A stretch of 64,000 nt of DNA from Nocardioides ochotonae (GCF_011420305.2 NZ_CP061769.1:558001-622000); one strand, 5' to 3'. Numbered from the stretch's first letter, positions 53,226 through 61,680 are shown. Made by a program: numbers and translations. Notes: generated by a model not told the origin, from the letters alone.

Positions 53226-53945
53226 GTGGAGCTCACCGTGCAGACCGATGGACGCAGCCTCAAGCACGTGCAGGTGCGTGAGTATGTGAGGTCCCTCGTC
53301 GCGGGCGCCGAGCCGGGCACCCCCGCCCCCTCCGAGCGCGAGCTCGTGCATCTCTTCGGGGTGGCGCGGATGACCGTGCGCCAGGCGATGGACGCACTCG
53401 TGGTCGAGGGACTGCTGGAGCGGGTCCCCGGACGCGGCACCTTCGTGGCCCGCCCGCGCCGCGCCGCCAGCCAGATCCTCGGCTACACCGAGGAGATGAC
53501 GCGCCGTGGCCTGCAGCCGGAGTCGCAGACCCTCCTCGCCCGGCGCGAGCAGGCCGGCCCGGGAGTCGCCCGCGCGCTCGCGATCACCGAGGGCGACGCC
53601 GTGCTCCACTGGCGCCGGCTGCGGCGCGCCGACGGCGGCCCGATGTGCATCGAGGATGCCTACCTCAACGAGGTCCTGCTGCCCGGCTTCCTGCAGTCCG
53701 GCATGCCCACGAGCCTGTACGACGCGCTCGGCGCGCGTGGCCTGCGCCCGACCTGGGCCGAGGACGCCGTGACCGCGGACCTCGCCAGCGCGGACGAGGC
53801 GGCGCTGCTCGAGATCGCCGAGGGCGCCGCCGTGCTCCGGCACTCGCGTCGCGCGCTCGTCGGCGAGACGGTCGTGGAGGTCTCGCGCACCGTGCACCGC
53901 GCGGACCGCTACACCCTCTACGTGCAGCTGGGCCAGGACGACTGA
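53226..53945 (+). CDS. GntR-family regulator, HutC/UTRA type
   Basis: A 239-residue repressor-type protein: winged HTH (about 15-80; PSERELVHLFGVARMTVRQAMDALVVEGLLERVPGRGTFVARP in pieces) and an effector-binding UTRA domain (about 95-235). HutC-family members bind small metabolites such as urocanate or sugar phosphates. The neighbouring palindrome and the ABC operon are its likeliest targets. GTG start behind a leaderless -10. Confidence 0.88.
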   Translation: MELTVQTDGRSLKHVQVREYVRSLVAGAEPGTPAPSERELVHLFGVARMTVRQAMDALVVEGLLERVPGRGTFVARPRRAASQILGYTEEMTRRGLQPESQTLLARREQAGPGVARALAITEGDAVLHWRRLRRADGGPMCIEDAYLNEVLLPGFLQSGMPTSLYDALGARGLRPTWAEDAVTADLASADEAALLEIAEGAAVLRHSRRALVGETVVEVSRTVHRADRYTLYVQLGQDD

Positions 53946-53955
53946 GCCCGGCGGC

Positions 53956-54303
53956 TCACCCGAGCTGACCGAGCGCGGCGACCGGCTCCCCGGTCTCCTC
54001 GCAGACCCACAGCGGGTCCGGCCCGCCGAGGTCGGGCTGGATGTACAGCGCGTGCTGCGGCACGTCGTCGCCGCACTCGAGGCAGACCGGCCAGCGCCCC
54101 TCGGTCTCCAGGAGCGCGTCCTGGACGTCCTGGGCAACCAGCCCCGCGACGTACACCTGGCCCTCGGGCCACTGCTCGGCCCACCAGGTGCGGGCGGAGA
54201 CGGCGTCCTCGAGGGCACTCACCGCTCCGGGGGTCGCGCGCTGTCGTGCCTGGAGATCGGCGAGCACCCGGGCCCTGGCATCGAAGAGCACTGCGTTGTC
54301 CAC
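53956..54303 (-). CDS. Hypothetical protein (115 aa) with scattered cysteines
   Basis: Starts VDNAVLFDARARVLADLQ (GTG 54303). The second half contains CLECGDD, YIQPDLGGPDPLWVCEETGE and no membrane segment. A CxxC and one later Cys could bind a metal but do not match a known finger. Cytoplasmic. Convergent with gntR (10 nt) and divergent from the WXG-like cluster. Unrecognised family. Confidence 0.6.
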   Translation of the reverse strand: MDNAVLFDARARVLADLQARQRATPGAVSALEDAVSARTWWAEQWPEGQVYVAGLVAQDVQDALLETEGRWPVCLECGDDVPQHALYIQPDLGGPDPLWVCEETGEPVAALGQLG

Positions 54304-54397
54304 ACCCCCATTGTGCGACCGTTTCAAGGGCGGGCGCGCCCGGGCAGCCCTTGAGGGTCGGCCGCACGCGGCGGCCGCGGGGTCGAGGAGGCGCGAC

Positions 54398-54742
54398 ATG
54401 GCGGCTGGGGACGTGTTCGTGGAACGGTGGCTGGACCTGAGACGGCTGCCGGAGGTGATGGACGACGCCGCCGGCCAGGCAGCGGCGATCGTCGAGCATG
54501 CGGTGACCTGGGTGGCGCGCCGCGACGGCTTCGAGCCGAGCCCGGTCTGCCTGCTGCGCCCGCTGGCCGAGGCGATGGACCAGGTGGCGCTCGCCTTCGA
54601 GGAGCTCGGCCGACGCTACGCCGAGCAGTGGCGCGAGGTCCGTGACGCGGTGGTCCTCAGCACCGCCGAGCTGGAGCGTGCCGACCGGGCCGCGGCGCAG
54701 GACGCCGCCCGCGTGCACGCCCAGCTGCCCGGGACGGCCTGA
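54398..54742 (+). CDS. WXG100-like small helical protein (114 aa)
   Basis: Predicted to be two long helices (about 15-60 and 60-105) with no signal peptide, in the size and style of ESX/WXG100 type VII secretion targets, though without a clean WxG turn. GAGGAGG precedes the ATG. The next gene starts 1 nt after its stop. Possibly a secretion partner of that protein; family assignment is tentative. Confidence 0.6.
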   Translation: MAAGDVFVERWLDLRRLPEVMDDAAGQAAAIVEHAVTWVARRDGFEPSPVCLLRPLAEAMDQVALAFEELGRRYAEQWREVRDAVVLSTAELERADRAAAQDAARVHAQLPGTA

Positions 54743-54743
54743 G

Positions 54744-55487
54744 ATGGCGGTCCCGGCGCTGGTCGACATCAGCCTGCCCCCGCCCGCCCTCGGCACCCGC
54801 GAGATCGCGCACGACCCCACCTTCACCGCCTGGGACACCACCTACTCGGAGCTGCGCGACGTGGTCAACCTCGGCATCGACGCGCTCAACAAGGCCGGCG
54901 CCGGGCTGCGCCGCCTGCCCGAGGAGAGCCTCGAGGAGCTGATCGTGCGCCCGCTGTCCGGCGACTACGCGGCGATCCGGCAGAACGCCCACGCGTGCGG
55001 CGACGTCCGCGCGGCCCTGCACGTGTGGGCCGACAACCTGATCCGGCTCTCGGTCGGGGTCGACCCGGCATGGGGCGGCCAGGCGGCCGCGGCGTACGTC
55101 GTGGAGGTCAACCTGCTCGGCCTGGCCGGGCGGGCGGTGGCCGAGCTGGTCGGCGCCGGGGCCGGGGTGCTGGAGACGGTGGCGGGCTTCGTCGAGCGGC
55201 TCGCGGTGGAGGTCGAGCGGCTGCTGGTGGACCTCGGTCAGGCGCTGTTCCGGCTGGTGGCCAAGATCAGCGCCAAGGTCGGCGGGCCGCTGGGCTGGGC
55301 GGCGTTCGCCACCGAGCTGGCGACACGCGGCCTCGCCGCGGTCACCGACATCATCGACGACGTCCGTCTCGTGGTGGACCTCATCGAGACCCTGCTCGAC
55401 CTGCGCGCGAGCGTCACGGCCTGGGTGAGCGAGCAGCGCGAGCGGCTCGCCCTGTTCGCCGAGCTGCCGGCGCTGATGACGCGATGA
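54744..55487 (+). CDS. WXG-motif protein with long hydrophobic-helical C-terminus (247 aa)
   Basis: N-terminal half helical (about 25-100), then DPAWGGQAAAAY, a WxG turn as in WXG100 proteins, then long amphipathic and hydrophobic helices rich in Ala/Val/Leu (about 120-225). No signal peptide. Resembles PPE/WXG-type secreted proteins of actinobacteria; a toxin domain is not recognisable. Starts 1 nt after the first gene and overlaps the third, so all three are coexpressed. Confidence 0.62.
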   Translation: MAVPALVDISLPPPALGTREIAHDPTFTAWDTTYSELRDVVNLGIDALNKAGAGLRRLPEESLEELIVRPLSGDYAAIRQNAHACGDVRAALHVWADNLIRLSVGVDPAWGGQAAAAYVVEVNLLGLAGRAVAELVGAGAGVLETVAGFVERLAVEVERLLVDLGQALFRLVAKISAKVGGPLGWAAFATELATRGLAAVTDIIDDVRLVVDLIETLLDLRASVTAWVSEQRERLALFAELPALMTR

Positions 55488-55804
55488 GCGGCTCGGCGCA
55501 GGAGGCGGTGGACCGGGTCCTCGCCCGCGGCGCGCTCCTCCACGACCGGGCCCGCGCCCTCGACCGGGCGGGCCACGGGGACCCGGTGGTCCGGGCGGCG
55601 CTGCGCAGCGCGCTGCACGAGGCGACCGGGCCCGAGGCCCCGCTGGTGCCGCGCACGGTGGGGGAGCGGGTGCGGCGCGGCACCCTGACCTGGGACCGGG
55701 TGTGGCAGGAGCCGCAGGAGGTCGGCCCGGAGGCGGTGCTGGTGGTGCGACGCGCGCTCGCCGCGCTGGCGCGCTCCGCGCGGGAGCAGGGCCTGGGGTC
55801 CTAG
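55484..55804 (+). CDS. Hypothetical small protein (106 aa) of the WXG-like cluster
   Basis: A helical, Arg/Ala-rich protein (VDRVLARGALLHDRARALDRAG; later WDRVWQEPQEVGPEAVLVVRRAL). ATG overlaps the previous stop by 4 nt. It could be a chaperone or immunity partner, by position only. Its TAG stop codon is also the start of the -10 of the next gene. Confidence 0.6.
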   Translation: MSGSAQEAVDRVLARGALLHDRARALDRAGHGDPVVRAALRSALHEATGPEAPLVPRTVGERVRRGTLTWDRVWQEPQEVGPEAVLVVRRALAALARSAREQGLGS

Positions 55805-55807
55805 CAT
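55802..55807 (+). promoter_or_regulatory. -10 TAGCAT of a leaderless promoter (cutC)
   Basis: TAGCAT then 6 nt to ATG 55814; the hexamer includes the stop codon of the gene upstream. Confidence 0.5.
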
Positions 55808-55813
55808 CGGTCC

Positions 55814-56536
55814 ATGACGACCGTGCCGCCGCTGCTCGAGGTGACGGTGCTGCACGAGCGCGACGTGCCCGGCGCGGTCGGCGGGGGCGCCGACCGGCTG
55901 CACCTGGTCAGCCACGCCGGGGCCCCGGAGGACGGGCCGACCTCGCCGGAGCCGGCCACGGTGTCGGGGGTCTGCCGCGCCAGCGAGGTGCCGGTCTTCG
56001 TGCTGCTCCGCCTCAACTCCTCCTGGACCACCACCGGGGGCGAGCTCACCCGGTTGGCCGGCCTCGCGCACGACTACCTCGGCGCCGGGGCGGCCGGGGT
56101 GTCCTTCGGCTTCCTCGACGTCGACCTGGGCATCGACACCGGGGTGTGCGCCGAGCTCGCCCGGATGCTGCGCGGGGTGCCGTGGACCTTCCACCGCGGC
56201 TTCGACGCCGCGCTGGAGCCCCAGCGGGCCTGGCGCGACGTCGCCGGGCTGCCCGGGGTGGTCGGCGTGCGCTCGGCCGGATCGCTGCGCGGCATGGACT
56301 CCGGCATCGATGAGCTGCTCGCGACGGTGAGCGCGGACCCGGTCGCCGCGCGGCTGCTGGTGGCCGGCGGCGGGCTGCTGGCCGAGCACGTCCCGTGGCT
56401 GCTCCGGGCCGGGGTGGGGCAGTTCCACCTCGGGCGCCAGACCCGGCCCGGCGCGACGTACCGCTCCTACGTCGACGCCGCCCACGTGCGCTCGTGGCGT
56501 CTGCTGCTCGACGACGCCGCCGAGCGGATCCGATGA
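55814..56536 (+). CDS. cutC: CutC-family TIM-barrel protein
   Basis: A 240-residue CutC homologue: LEVTVLHERDVPGAVGGGADRLHLVS at the N-terminus, VSFGFLDVDLGID, the conserved WTFHRGFDAA and GVVGVRSAGSLRG, VAGGGLL. CutC was linked to copper tolerance, but that role is disputed and its activity is unknown. Cytoplasmic. Followed by a DUF4031 gene with a 4-nt overlap. Confidence 0.83.
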   Translation: MTTVPPLLEVTVLHERDVPGAVGGGADRLHLVSHAGAPEDGPTSPEPATVSGVCRASEVPVFVLLRLNSSWTTTGGELTRLAGLAHDYLGAGAAGVSFGFLDVDLGIDTGVCAELARMLRGVPWTFHRGFDAALEPQRAWRDVAGLPGVVGVRSAGSLRGMDSGIDELLATVSADPVAARLLVAGGGLLAEHVPWLLRAGVGQFHLGRQTRPGATYRSYVDAAHVRSWRLLLDDAAERIR

Positions 56537-56799
56537 TCCTGGTCGACCCGCCGCACGTCCCCGGGCACGGCCGGTTCTGGTCGCACCTGGCCAGCGACGT
56601 CTCCTACGAGGAGCTGCACCGCTTCGCCCGCGGGCTCGGGATCCCCGAGCGCGGCTTCGACCGCGACCACTACGACGTGCCCTCGGAGTGGTACGACGAC
56701 GTGGTCGCCGCCGGCGCCACCCCGGTCTCCTCGCGCGACCTGGTGGCCCGCCTCAACGCGGCCGGCCTGCGCCGCCGCAAGACCCCCCGTCCCCGCTGA
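56533..56799 (+). CDS. DUF4031 protein (88 aa)
   Basis: A small protein, MILVDPPHVPGHGRFWSHL start, then DVSYEELHRFARGLGIPERGFDRDHYDVP. Matches the actinobacterial DUF4031 family, function unknown, common next to metabolic genes. ATG overlaps the cutC stop. Confidence 0.83.
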   Translation: MILVDPPHVPGHGRFWSHLASDVSYEELHRFARGLGIPERGFDRDHYDVPSEWYDDVVAAGATPVSSRDLVARLNAAGLRRRKTPRPR

Positions 56800-56805
56800 A
56801 CCCTC

Positions 56806-56846
56806 CGCCGAGTCGGGGCCAATGGTTGCGCGAGTCGGGGCTTGTG
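56806..56846. repeat. Interspersed CCGACTCG repeat, copy 3 (inverted)
   Basis: On the minus strand: CAAGCCCCGACTCG, CGCAACCATTGG and CCCCGACTCGGCG. Fills the gap between convergent genes. Confidence 0.75.
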
Positions 56847-56852
56847 GCGCCG

Positions 56853-57461
56853 TCAGCCGATCCGGGCGAGGAGACCGGCCAGCTCGTGCTCGAGGTTGGC
56901 GCGGGCGGGGGCCTCCCAGCGCTCCAGCGCGTACGGCGTGCGGAACAGCCGCTCCTTCGCGGTGAGGTTCTGCAGCACCCGGGCCCGCCCGGCCAGGAAG
57001 GTGGCGTCGTCGAGGTGGGCGTACTCCACGCGCACCGCCGCTGCGTAGGCGGCGTACCGCTCGGCGGGGGAGGCGAGGATCGCCAGGTCGGCGTCGGACA
57101 GCGCGCACCCGTTGGCGTCGTCCGGCGCCGGGTCGTGGGTCTCGGTGAGCCGCACCAGTCGGGCCACCTCGGCGACCTCCACGTCGCTGAGGAGACCCAC
57201 CAGGGCGTGCTCCGCCCAGGCGGCGGAGCGCTCCTCGGCGTCGCGCTCCCCGTCGTACACCGCGTCGTGGAACCACGCGGCCAGCACCACCGGCACCGGG
57301 TCGTAGACGAAGCCGGCCCGGGCGAGCTCGCTGAGGCGCCGCAGCACCTCGGCCAGGTGCTGCGCGTCGTGGTAGCCCCGGCTCGGGTCGGCGTAGGCCG
57401 CGTGCAGCGCGTCGCGCAGCTCGGGGGCATCGGGCAGGGGCCAATGATCAGCAGGGTCCAC
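56853..57461 (-). CDS. HD-domain metal-dependent phosphohydrolase-like protein
   Basis: A 202-residue HD-fold protein: RGYHDAQHLAEVL (first His), AAWFHDAVYDG with the HD pair, and a helical C-terminus (AGRARVLQNLTAKERLFRTPYA). Similar predicted phosphohydrolases are widespread; substrate unknown. GTG 57461 start; the family N-terminus fits. Confidence 0.8.
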   Translation of the reverse strand: MDPADHWPLPDAPELRDALHAAYADPSRGYHDAQHLAEVLRRLSELARAGFVYDPVPVVLAAWFHDAVYDGERDAEERSAAWAEHALVGLLSDVEVAEVARLVRLTETHDPAPDDANGCALSDADLAILASPAERYAAYAAAVRVEYAHLDDATFLAGRARVLQNLTAKERLFRTPYALERWEAPARANLEHELAGLLARIG

Positions 57462-57529
57462 GCCCCCATCTAAGCAAGCCGCTACGGTGACGCAAACCAG
57501 ATCGCCCCCAGACCCCAGGAGACGAACAG

Positions 57530-57904
57530 ATGGCAGTGACCCCCGAGCGGATCCGCGCGGTCGTGGAGCAGTACGTCGAGCTCATCGGACGCGGCGACGC
57601 GGACGAGATCGCCGGGCTGTACGCCGACGGCGCGAGCCTCGAGGACCCGGTCGGCAGAGAGCCGCTGACCGGCCGCGAGCAGATCCGGAAGTTCTACGCC
57701 AACCTCGCCGGGGCCGACATCAGCACCCGGCTGTTCGAGGTGCGGATCTGCGGCAACGAGGCGGTCTTCCACTTCGAGGTGGCCACCCGTGCCGGTGACG
57801 CGTCCTACACGGTGGCGCCCATCGACCTGATGAGCTTCGACGAGCAGGGCCGGATCACCTCGATGCGCGCCTTCTGGAGCCAGACGGACATGAAGGTCAG
57901 CTGA
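57530..57904 (+). CDS. NTF2-like protein, steroid delta-isomerase type
   Basis: A 124-residue SnoaL/NTF2-fold protein (PERIRAVVEQYVELIGRGDADEIAGLYADGASLEDPVG) with the helix-sheet pattern of ketosteroid isomerases: catalytic-type Asp/Tyr near the start and ITSMRAFWS at the end. It could be a true delta-5-3-ketosteroid isomerase, but this fold is used for many reactions. CAGGAGA precedes the ATG. Its 3' end overlaps the convergent gene by 8 nt. Confidence 0.8.
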   Translation: MAVTPERIRAVVEQYVELIGRGDADEIAGLYADGASLEDPVGREPLTGREQIRKFYANLAGADISTRLFEVRICGNEAVFHFEVATRAGDASYTVAPIDLMSFDEQGRITSMRAFWSQTDMKVS

Positions 57905-59291
57905 CCGGACCCACGGTCGGCGTCGGCGTGGGACTCGAGGTCGGTGTCGGCGTCGAGGTCGGCGTCGGCGTGGGAGTCACCGTCGGCGTGGGAGTCGGGG
58001 TCGGGGTCGGCGTGGGTGTCGGCCCCGGCGGCCGGCACTGGGTCGGCTGGCCCGAGGCGGTCGAGCGGGGCAGGAGCAGCAGGCCCACGGAGGTCTCGCG
58101 CCCGGTCGTGACCGACACGCTCGCACGGCGGTAGGACGTGAACAGGCAGTAGCTGCTGCGCGTCGTCATCCACCCGCCGCGGTCGGCCTGCGGATTGACG
58201 ACCACCGTCAGGCCGCTCTGGGTCGTCAGCTGGCCACCGAACCGGAAGCGGCCGCGGGAGTCGGCGGTCGTGGTGGCGAGCCGGTTCCCGGCCCGGTCGA
58301 AGAGCATGACCTCGGCGCTGGGCAGCGCGAAGGCGGGGTCGGCGGCGTCGACCACCGTGCCGCTCACGCTCGCGCCGCGCTTGGTCCACACGAAGGTGCT
58401 GGCCAGGTCGGCCCGGCCGGCGCGGACCTGGGCCCCGCGCACGACGCCGGACTGGGCGAGGTAGTCGCCGGCGCCCGGGGCGATCATGGTGTAGCCCCCC
58501 GGGTGGAGCCCGCGGAAGGTGACGGTGCCGTCGCGGCTGCTGCGCGCGCTCCACCACTGGCCGCTGGCCCTGCTCACCACGGTCACGGTGACCCGCTGCC
58601 GCACCTTCGCACCGGACGCCTGGCCGAAGCGCAGATCGACCAGCAGGGTGCCGCCACGGGTGCTCAGGCGCGGGCTCACGTGGCGCGCCTGGCCGCGCTT
58701 GAGCGCTCCGGCCCAGGTGCTCTTGCCGACCCACACACCGGAGCGGTCCCAGGTGAAGACCGAGTAGCGCCCGGCCGGGAGGCCACCGATGGCGAACTCT
58801 CCCTTCGCGTTGGCCTTGGTCTCGAAGGACTGCTCGCTCGCGTTGGCGGCGACCACCTTCGCGCCGGGCAGCACCTTGCCGCCGCCGCGGGCGACGCCGG
58901 TGATGCCGGCGCCGCGCGTCAGGCGGACGTTGCGCTGCACGGTCCGCCCCGCGCGCACCGTCACCGTGACGTTGCCGGGGGCGTACTTGGTGAGGTCGTA
59001 CGCCGGGCGCAGGTCGACGAACTGCAGGCGGTAGGTGCCCGGGGCGAGGTTGAGCGAGTAGATCCCGTAGCGCACCTTCTTCTGACCGAGGTAGCGCCAG
59101 TCCTTGGTGAACCACAGCATCTTCAGCCGGGGTGCGCCCGCCTGCGGGCCGGTGATCTCGCCGCGCACCGTGCCCATGCTCGGTGCGCCCGTCGCCGGGG
59201 GCGTCGGGGTCGCGACCGTGAGCAGCAGCGCGGCGATGAGCGTCGCCAGTGCGAGCAGGACGGACACGCGGCGGATCCGGAGGTTCTCCAC
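57897..59291 (-). CDS. Secreted protein with carboxypeptidase-regulatory-like repeats and a PT-rich tail
   Basis: A 464-residue exported protein: signal peptide/anchor (about 8-30), a series of four or so beta-sandwich repeats of the carboxypeptidase-regulatory (CarboxypepD_reg/SdrD-B) type (about 38-405; GEFAIGGLPAGRYSVFTW, GTVTFRGLHPGGYTMIAP, GRFRFGGQL) and a C-terminal Pro-Thr repeat tail (about 420-462). Probably a structural or adhesive surface protein. GTG 59291 is 6 nt behind TAGGCT. Confidence 0.75.
   Translation of the reverse strand: MENLRIRRVSVLLALATLIAALLLTVATPTPPATGAPSMGTVRGEITGPQAGAPRLKMLWFTKDWRYLGQKKVRYGIYSLNLAPGTYRLQFVDLRPAYDLTKYAPGNVTVTVRAGRTVQRNVRLTRGAGITGVARGGGKVLPGAKVVAANASEQSFETKANAKGEFAIGGLPAGRYSVFTWDRSGVWVGKSTWAGALKRGQARHVSPRLSTRGGTLLVDLRFGQASGAKVRQRVTVTVVSRASGQWWSARSSRDGTVTFRGLHPGGYTMIAPGAGDYLAQSGVVRGAQVRAGRADLASTFVWTKRGASVSGTVVDAADPAFALPSAEVMLFDRAGNRLATTTADSRGRFRFGGQLTTQSGLTVVVNPQADRGGWMTTRSSYCLFTSYRRASVSVTTGRETSVGLLLLPRSTASGQPTQCRPPGPTPTPTPTPTPTPTVTPTPTPTSTPTPTSSPTPTPTVGPVS
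57912..58029. repeat. Short tandem repeat (GTCGGCGTG-like) coding for the PT tail
   Basis: Near-perfect 6/12-bp tandem units on the plus strand, translating on the minus strand as Pro-Thr repeats. Likely to vary in length by slippage. Confidence 0.7.
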
Positions 59292-59297
59292 GGGTGG

Positions 59298-59303
59298 AGC
59301 CTA
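59298..59303 (-). promoter_or_regulatory. -10 TAGGCT of a leaderless promoter (secreted repeat protein)
   Basis: On the minus strand TAGGCT is followed by 6 nt and GTG 59291. Confidence 0.5.
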
Positions 59304-59326
59304 GGGGCGCCCGCCGACGCCGATCC

Positions 59327-60208
59327 TCAAGGTCTGCGAAGGCTCTCCTCAATTTCCTGCGGGCGGTCCACCGGGGCCGGCCGCATCGCCCAGCGGATGG
59401 TGCCGGTGGCCAGCGTCCCCAGGGCCCGGACCACGGTGCGCTCGGTGACCGGGAGCCGGGGCAGCCGCAGCGGCCGCCGGGTCCACGCGGGCATCAGCGC
59501 GACCGCGGCCGCGCCCAGCACGGCGTACGGCGGGCGCGCCGCGAGCGGCAGCGGCGGGTGCAGGAGCACGTGGGCGACCGCCTCGCGGGCCTCCGGGGTG
59601 GCGCGCAGCTCGGGTCGGTACGACGCCAGCGTGGTGGCCAGCTCCTCGGTGGTCGTCGGCGGGTCGATCACGCCGAGGCGGCGACCGATCTCGGCGAGCT
59701 GGACGAGGTAGGTGTCGCGCCCGGCGGCGTCGAGGGGCTCGCGGCCGTAGATGTCGTGGGCGCGCAGGAAGCTGTCCGCCTCGGCCGCGTGCACCCAGCC
59801 CAGCAGGTGCGGGTCGGAGGCGGCGTACGGCGTGCCGTCGGGCATCACGCCACGCACCCGCTCGTGGATCTTGCGCACCCGGGCGATCGCGGCCTCGGCG
59901 TCCTCGACGTGGCCGAAGGTCGTGGTGGCGAGGAAGGTGCTGGTGCGCGCGAGGCGACCCCAGGTGTCGACCCGGTAGTCGGAGTGCTCGGCGACGCCGC
60001 GCATCGCCGCCGGGTGGAGGGTCTGCAGCAGCAGCGCGCGCAGTCCGCCGACGAACATCGAGGCGTCACCGTGCACGGTGGTGATCGGTGAGCCCGCCTC
60101 GAACAGGCGTGGACCCGGCCGGCCGTGGATGCGCTGTCGCTGGGCGTCGCCGTCCGGTCCGGCGACGCGCTGGAAGATGACCTGCCCGAGCCGGTCCCGT
60201 ACGCCCAT
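59327..60208 (-). CDS. DUF2236 (MpaB/rubber-oxygenase-like) protein
   Basis: A 293-residue helical protein of the DUF2236/MpaB family, which includes latex-clearing and haem-dependent oxygenases. Typical elements: VHGDASMFVGGLRALLLQTLHPAAMRGVAEHSDY, TWGRLARTSTFLATTTFG and LGWVHAAEADSFL with histidines suited to haem or metal. Substrate unknown. TACGCT 7 nt before the ATG. Confidence 0.82.
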   Translation of the reverse strand: MGVRDRLGQVIFQRVAGPDGDAQRQRIHGRPGPRLFEAGSPITTVHGDASMFVGGLRALLLQTLHPAAMRGVAEHSDYRVDTWGRLARTSTFLATTTFGHVEDAEAAIARVRKIHERVRGVMPDGTPYAASDPHLLGWVHAAEADSFLRAHDIYGREPLDAAGRDTYLVQLAEIGRRLGVIDPPTTTEELATTLASYRPELRATPEAREAVAHVLLHPPLPLAARPPYAVLGAAAVALMPAWTRRPLRLPRLPVTERTVVRALGTLATGTIRWAMRPAPVDRPQEIEESLRRP

Positions 60209-60215
60209 GTCGGCC

Positions 60216-60221
60216 AGCGTA
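60216..60221 (-). promoter_or_regulatory. -10 TACGCT of a leaderless promoter (DUF2236 gene)
   Basis: On the minus strand TACGCT is followed by 7 nt and ATG 60208. Confidence 0.48.
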
Positions 60222-60245
60222 CGGAGCCGGGCACGAATCAGCGGC

Positions 60246-61448
60246 TCACGCCGACCAGGTCCGGACCCAGATCGCCTTGTCGGAGCGGCAGAGACGCTCG
60301 AGGGAGCCGGTCGAGGGCGGCGCGGCGACGTCGGTGACGACGTACCCGAGCTCGCCGGAGGTGGCCAGGGTCTGGCCGGTGACGTTGTCGCCCTGCTCGG
60401 CCAGGAGGTCGTTGAGCTTGGCGAGCACGCCCGGCACGTTGCGGTGCAGGAAGCCCAGCCGGTGCTGGCCCGGGGCCATCGGCGGCGGGGCGACGGCGGG
60501 CATGTTGACCGACAGCCCGGTGCTGCCCTCGAGAGCGAAGGCGACGAGCTTGCCGGACACGAAGCGCCCGATCTCCTCCTGCGCCTCCTGGGTGGAGCCG
60601 CCGACGTGGGGGGTCAGGATCACGTTGTCCAGGCCGCGCAGGACCGACTCGAACTGGTCGCCCTGCGCCTTCGGCTCGACCGGGAAGACGTCGAGCGCGG
60701 CGCCGGCGAGGTGGCCGGACTTCAGGTGGTCGCGCAGCGCGTGGTCGTCGACGACCATGCCGCGCGAGGCGTTGATGAACATCGCCCGCGGCTTCATCTG
60801 GGAGAACTGCTTGGCGCCGAACAGGCCCGCGTTGCCCAGGCGCCCGTCGATGTGCAGGCTCACGACGTCGGAGATCGCGAGCAGCTCCTCGAGGCTGTTC
60901 ATCCGTCGCGCGTTGCCGTGGGCCGGGCGGTCGGCGGTGTCGTAGAAGACGACCTGCATGCCGAGCGCCTCGGCGACCGTGGAGAGCTGGGTGCCGATGT
61001 TGCCGTAGCCGACGATGCCCAGGATCCGCCCGCGCACCTCGTGGCTGCCCTTCGCGGACTTGTCCCACACGCCGGCGTGCATCCGCTCGATCTTCTCGGG
61101 CAGGCGGCGGGCGAGGGCGATGATCTCGCCGATCACGAGCTCGACCACGCTGCGCGTGTTGGAGTACGGCGCGTTGAAGACCGCGACGCCGCGCTCGGAG
61201 GCGGCTGCGAGGTCGACCTGGTTGGTCCCGATGCAGAAGCAGCCGATCGCCACCAGGTCCGGGGCGGCGTCCAGCACCTTGGCGGTGACCGTGGTGTTGG
61301 AGCGGATGCCGAGCATGGCCACGCCCGGCAGGGCGGCGATGAGCTCGTCCTCGGAGAGCGAGTGGCTCAGCAGCTCGACCTCGAAGCCACGGGCCTCGAG
61401 CTGCTCGACGGCGACGGGATGGATGTTCTCCAGCAGCAGGACCTTCAC
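60246..61448 (-). CDS. serA: D-3-phosphoglycerate dehydrogenase
   Basis: A ~400-residue NAD-dependent dehydrogenase, first step of serine synthesis from 3-phosphoglycerate. Of the shorter E. coli-like type: catalytic domain (about 1-310) with GIRSNTTVTA, GIVGYGNIGTQL for NAD, INASRGMVVDD and TPHVGGSTQEAQEE (catalytic His), then a C-terminal ACT domain (about 325-400; HRNVPGVLAKLNDLLAEQG) for serine feedback. Start taken as GTG 61448, 8 nt behind TACAGT; the in-frame GTG 61454 adds two residues but lies only 2 nt from that hexamer. Confidence 0.92.
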   Translation of the reverse strand: MKVLLLENIHPVAVEQLEARGFEVELLSHSLSEDELIAALPGVAMLGIRSNTTVTAKVLDAAPDLVAIGCFCIGTNQVDLAAASERGVAVFNAPYSNTRSVVELVIGEIIALARRLPEKIERMHAGVWDKSAKGSHEVRGRILGIVGYGNIGTQLSTVAEALGMQVVFYDTADRPAHGNARRMNSLEELLAISDVVSLHIDGRLGNAGLFGAKQFSQMKPRAMFINASRGMVVDDHALRDHLKSGHLAGAALDVFPVEPKAQGDQFESVLRGLDNVILTPHVGGSTQEAQEEIGRFVSGKLVAFALEGSTGLSVNMPAVAPPPMAPGQHRLGFLHRNVPGVLAKLNDLLAEQGDNVTGQTLATSGELGYVVTDVAAPPSTGSLERLCRSDKAIWVRTWSA

Positions 61449-61456
61449 GGTCACTC

Positions 61457-61462
61457 ACTGTA
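61457..61462 (-). promoter_or_regulatory. -10 TACAGT of serA
   Basis: On the minus strand TACAGT stands 8 nt before GTG 61448. Confidence 0.45.
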
Positions 61463-61545
61463 GGACCGCGACGCTCCGCGGGCCGGACCGGGCCGGTCCT
61501 CGGACGGGTGGGGTGAGGTACGGCGCACCGGTGCCCCCCTCCCCA

Positions 61546-61598
61546 TGTAACGCGGGGTTATCGACGCTGCACACGTGGTGTACGCCGTGGGAAGCGTC
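61546..61598. repeat. TGTAACGCGGGGTTA intergenic repeat, copy 2
   Basis: About 47 of 53 positions identical to 40706-40758. Here the outer stem is weaker (GACGCT/AGCGTC). Confidence 0.75.
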
Positions 61599-61667
61599 CA
61601 CAGCACGATGTCAGTCGTCTGCCGCGGCACCCCGGGAAACCGGTGGCCCGGGGAGACCCCGGGTGTC

Positions 61668-61673
61668 TAGCGT
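61668..61673 (+). promoter_or_regulatory. -10 TAGCGT of a leaderless promoter (gene at 61681)
   Basis: TAGCGT then 7 nt to ATG 61681. Confidence 0.55.
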
Positions 61674-61680
61674 CGCGGCC

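Noticed and set aside
57912..58029. Tandem repeat considered as a CRISPR-like or regulatory array
   Set aside because: Units are 6-12 bp without spacers and simply encode Pro-Thr repeats of a secreted protein.
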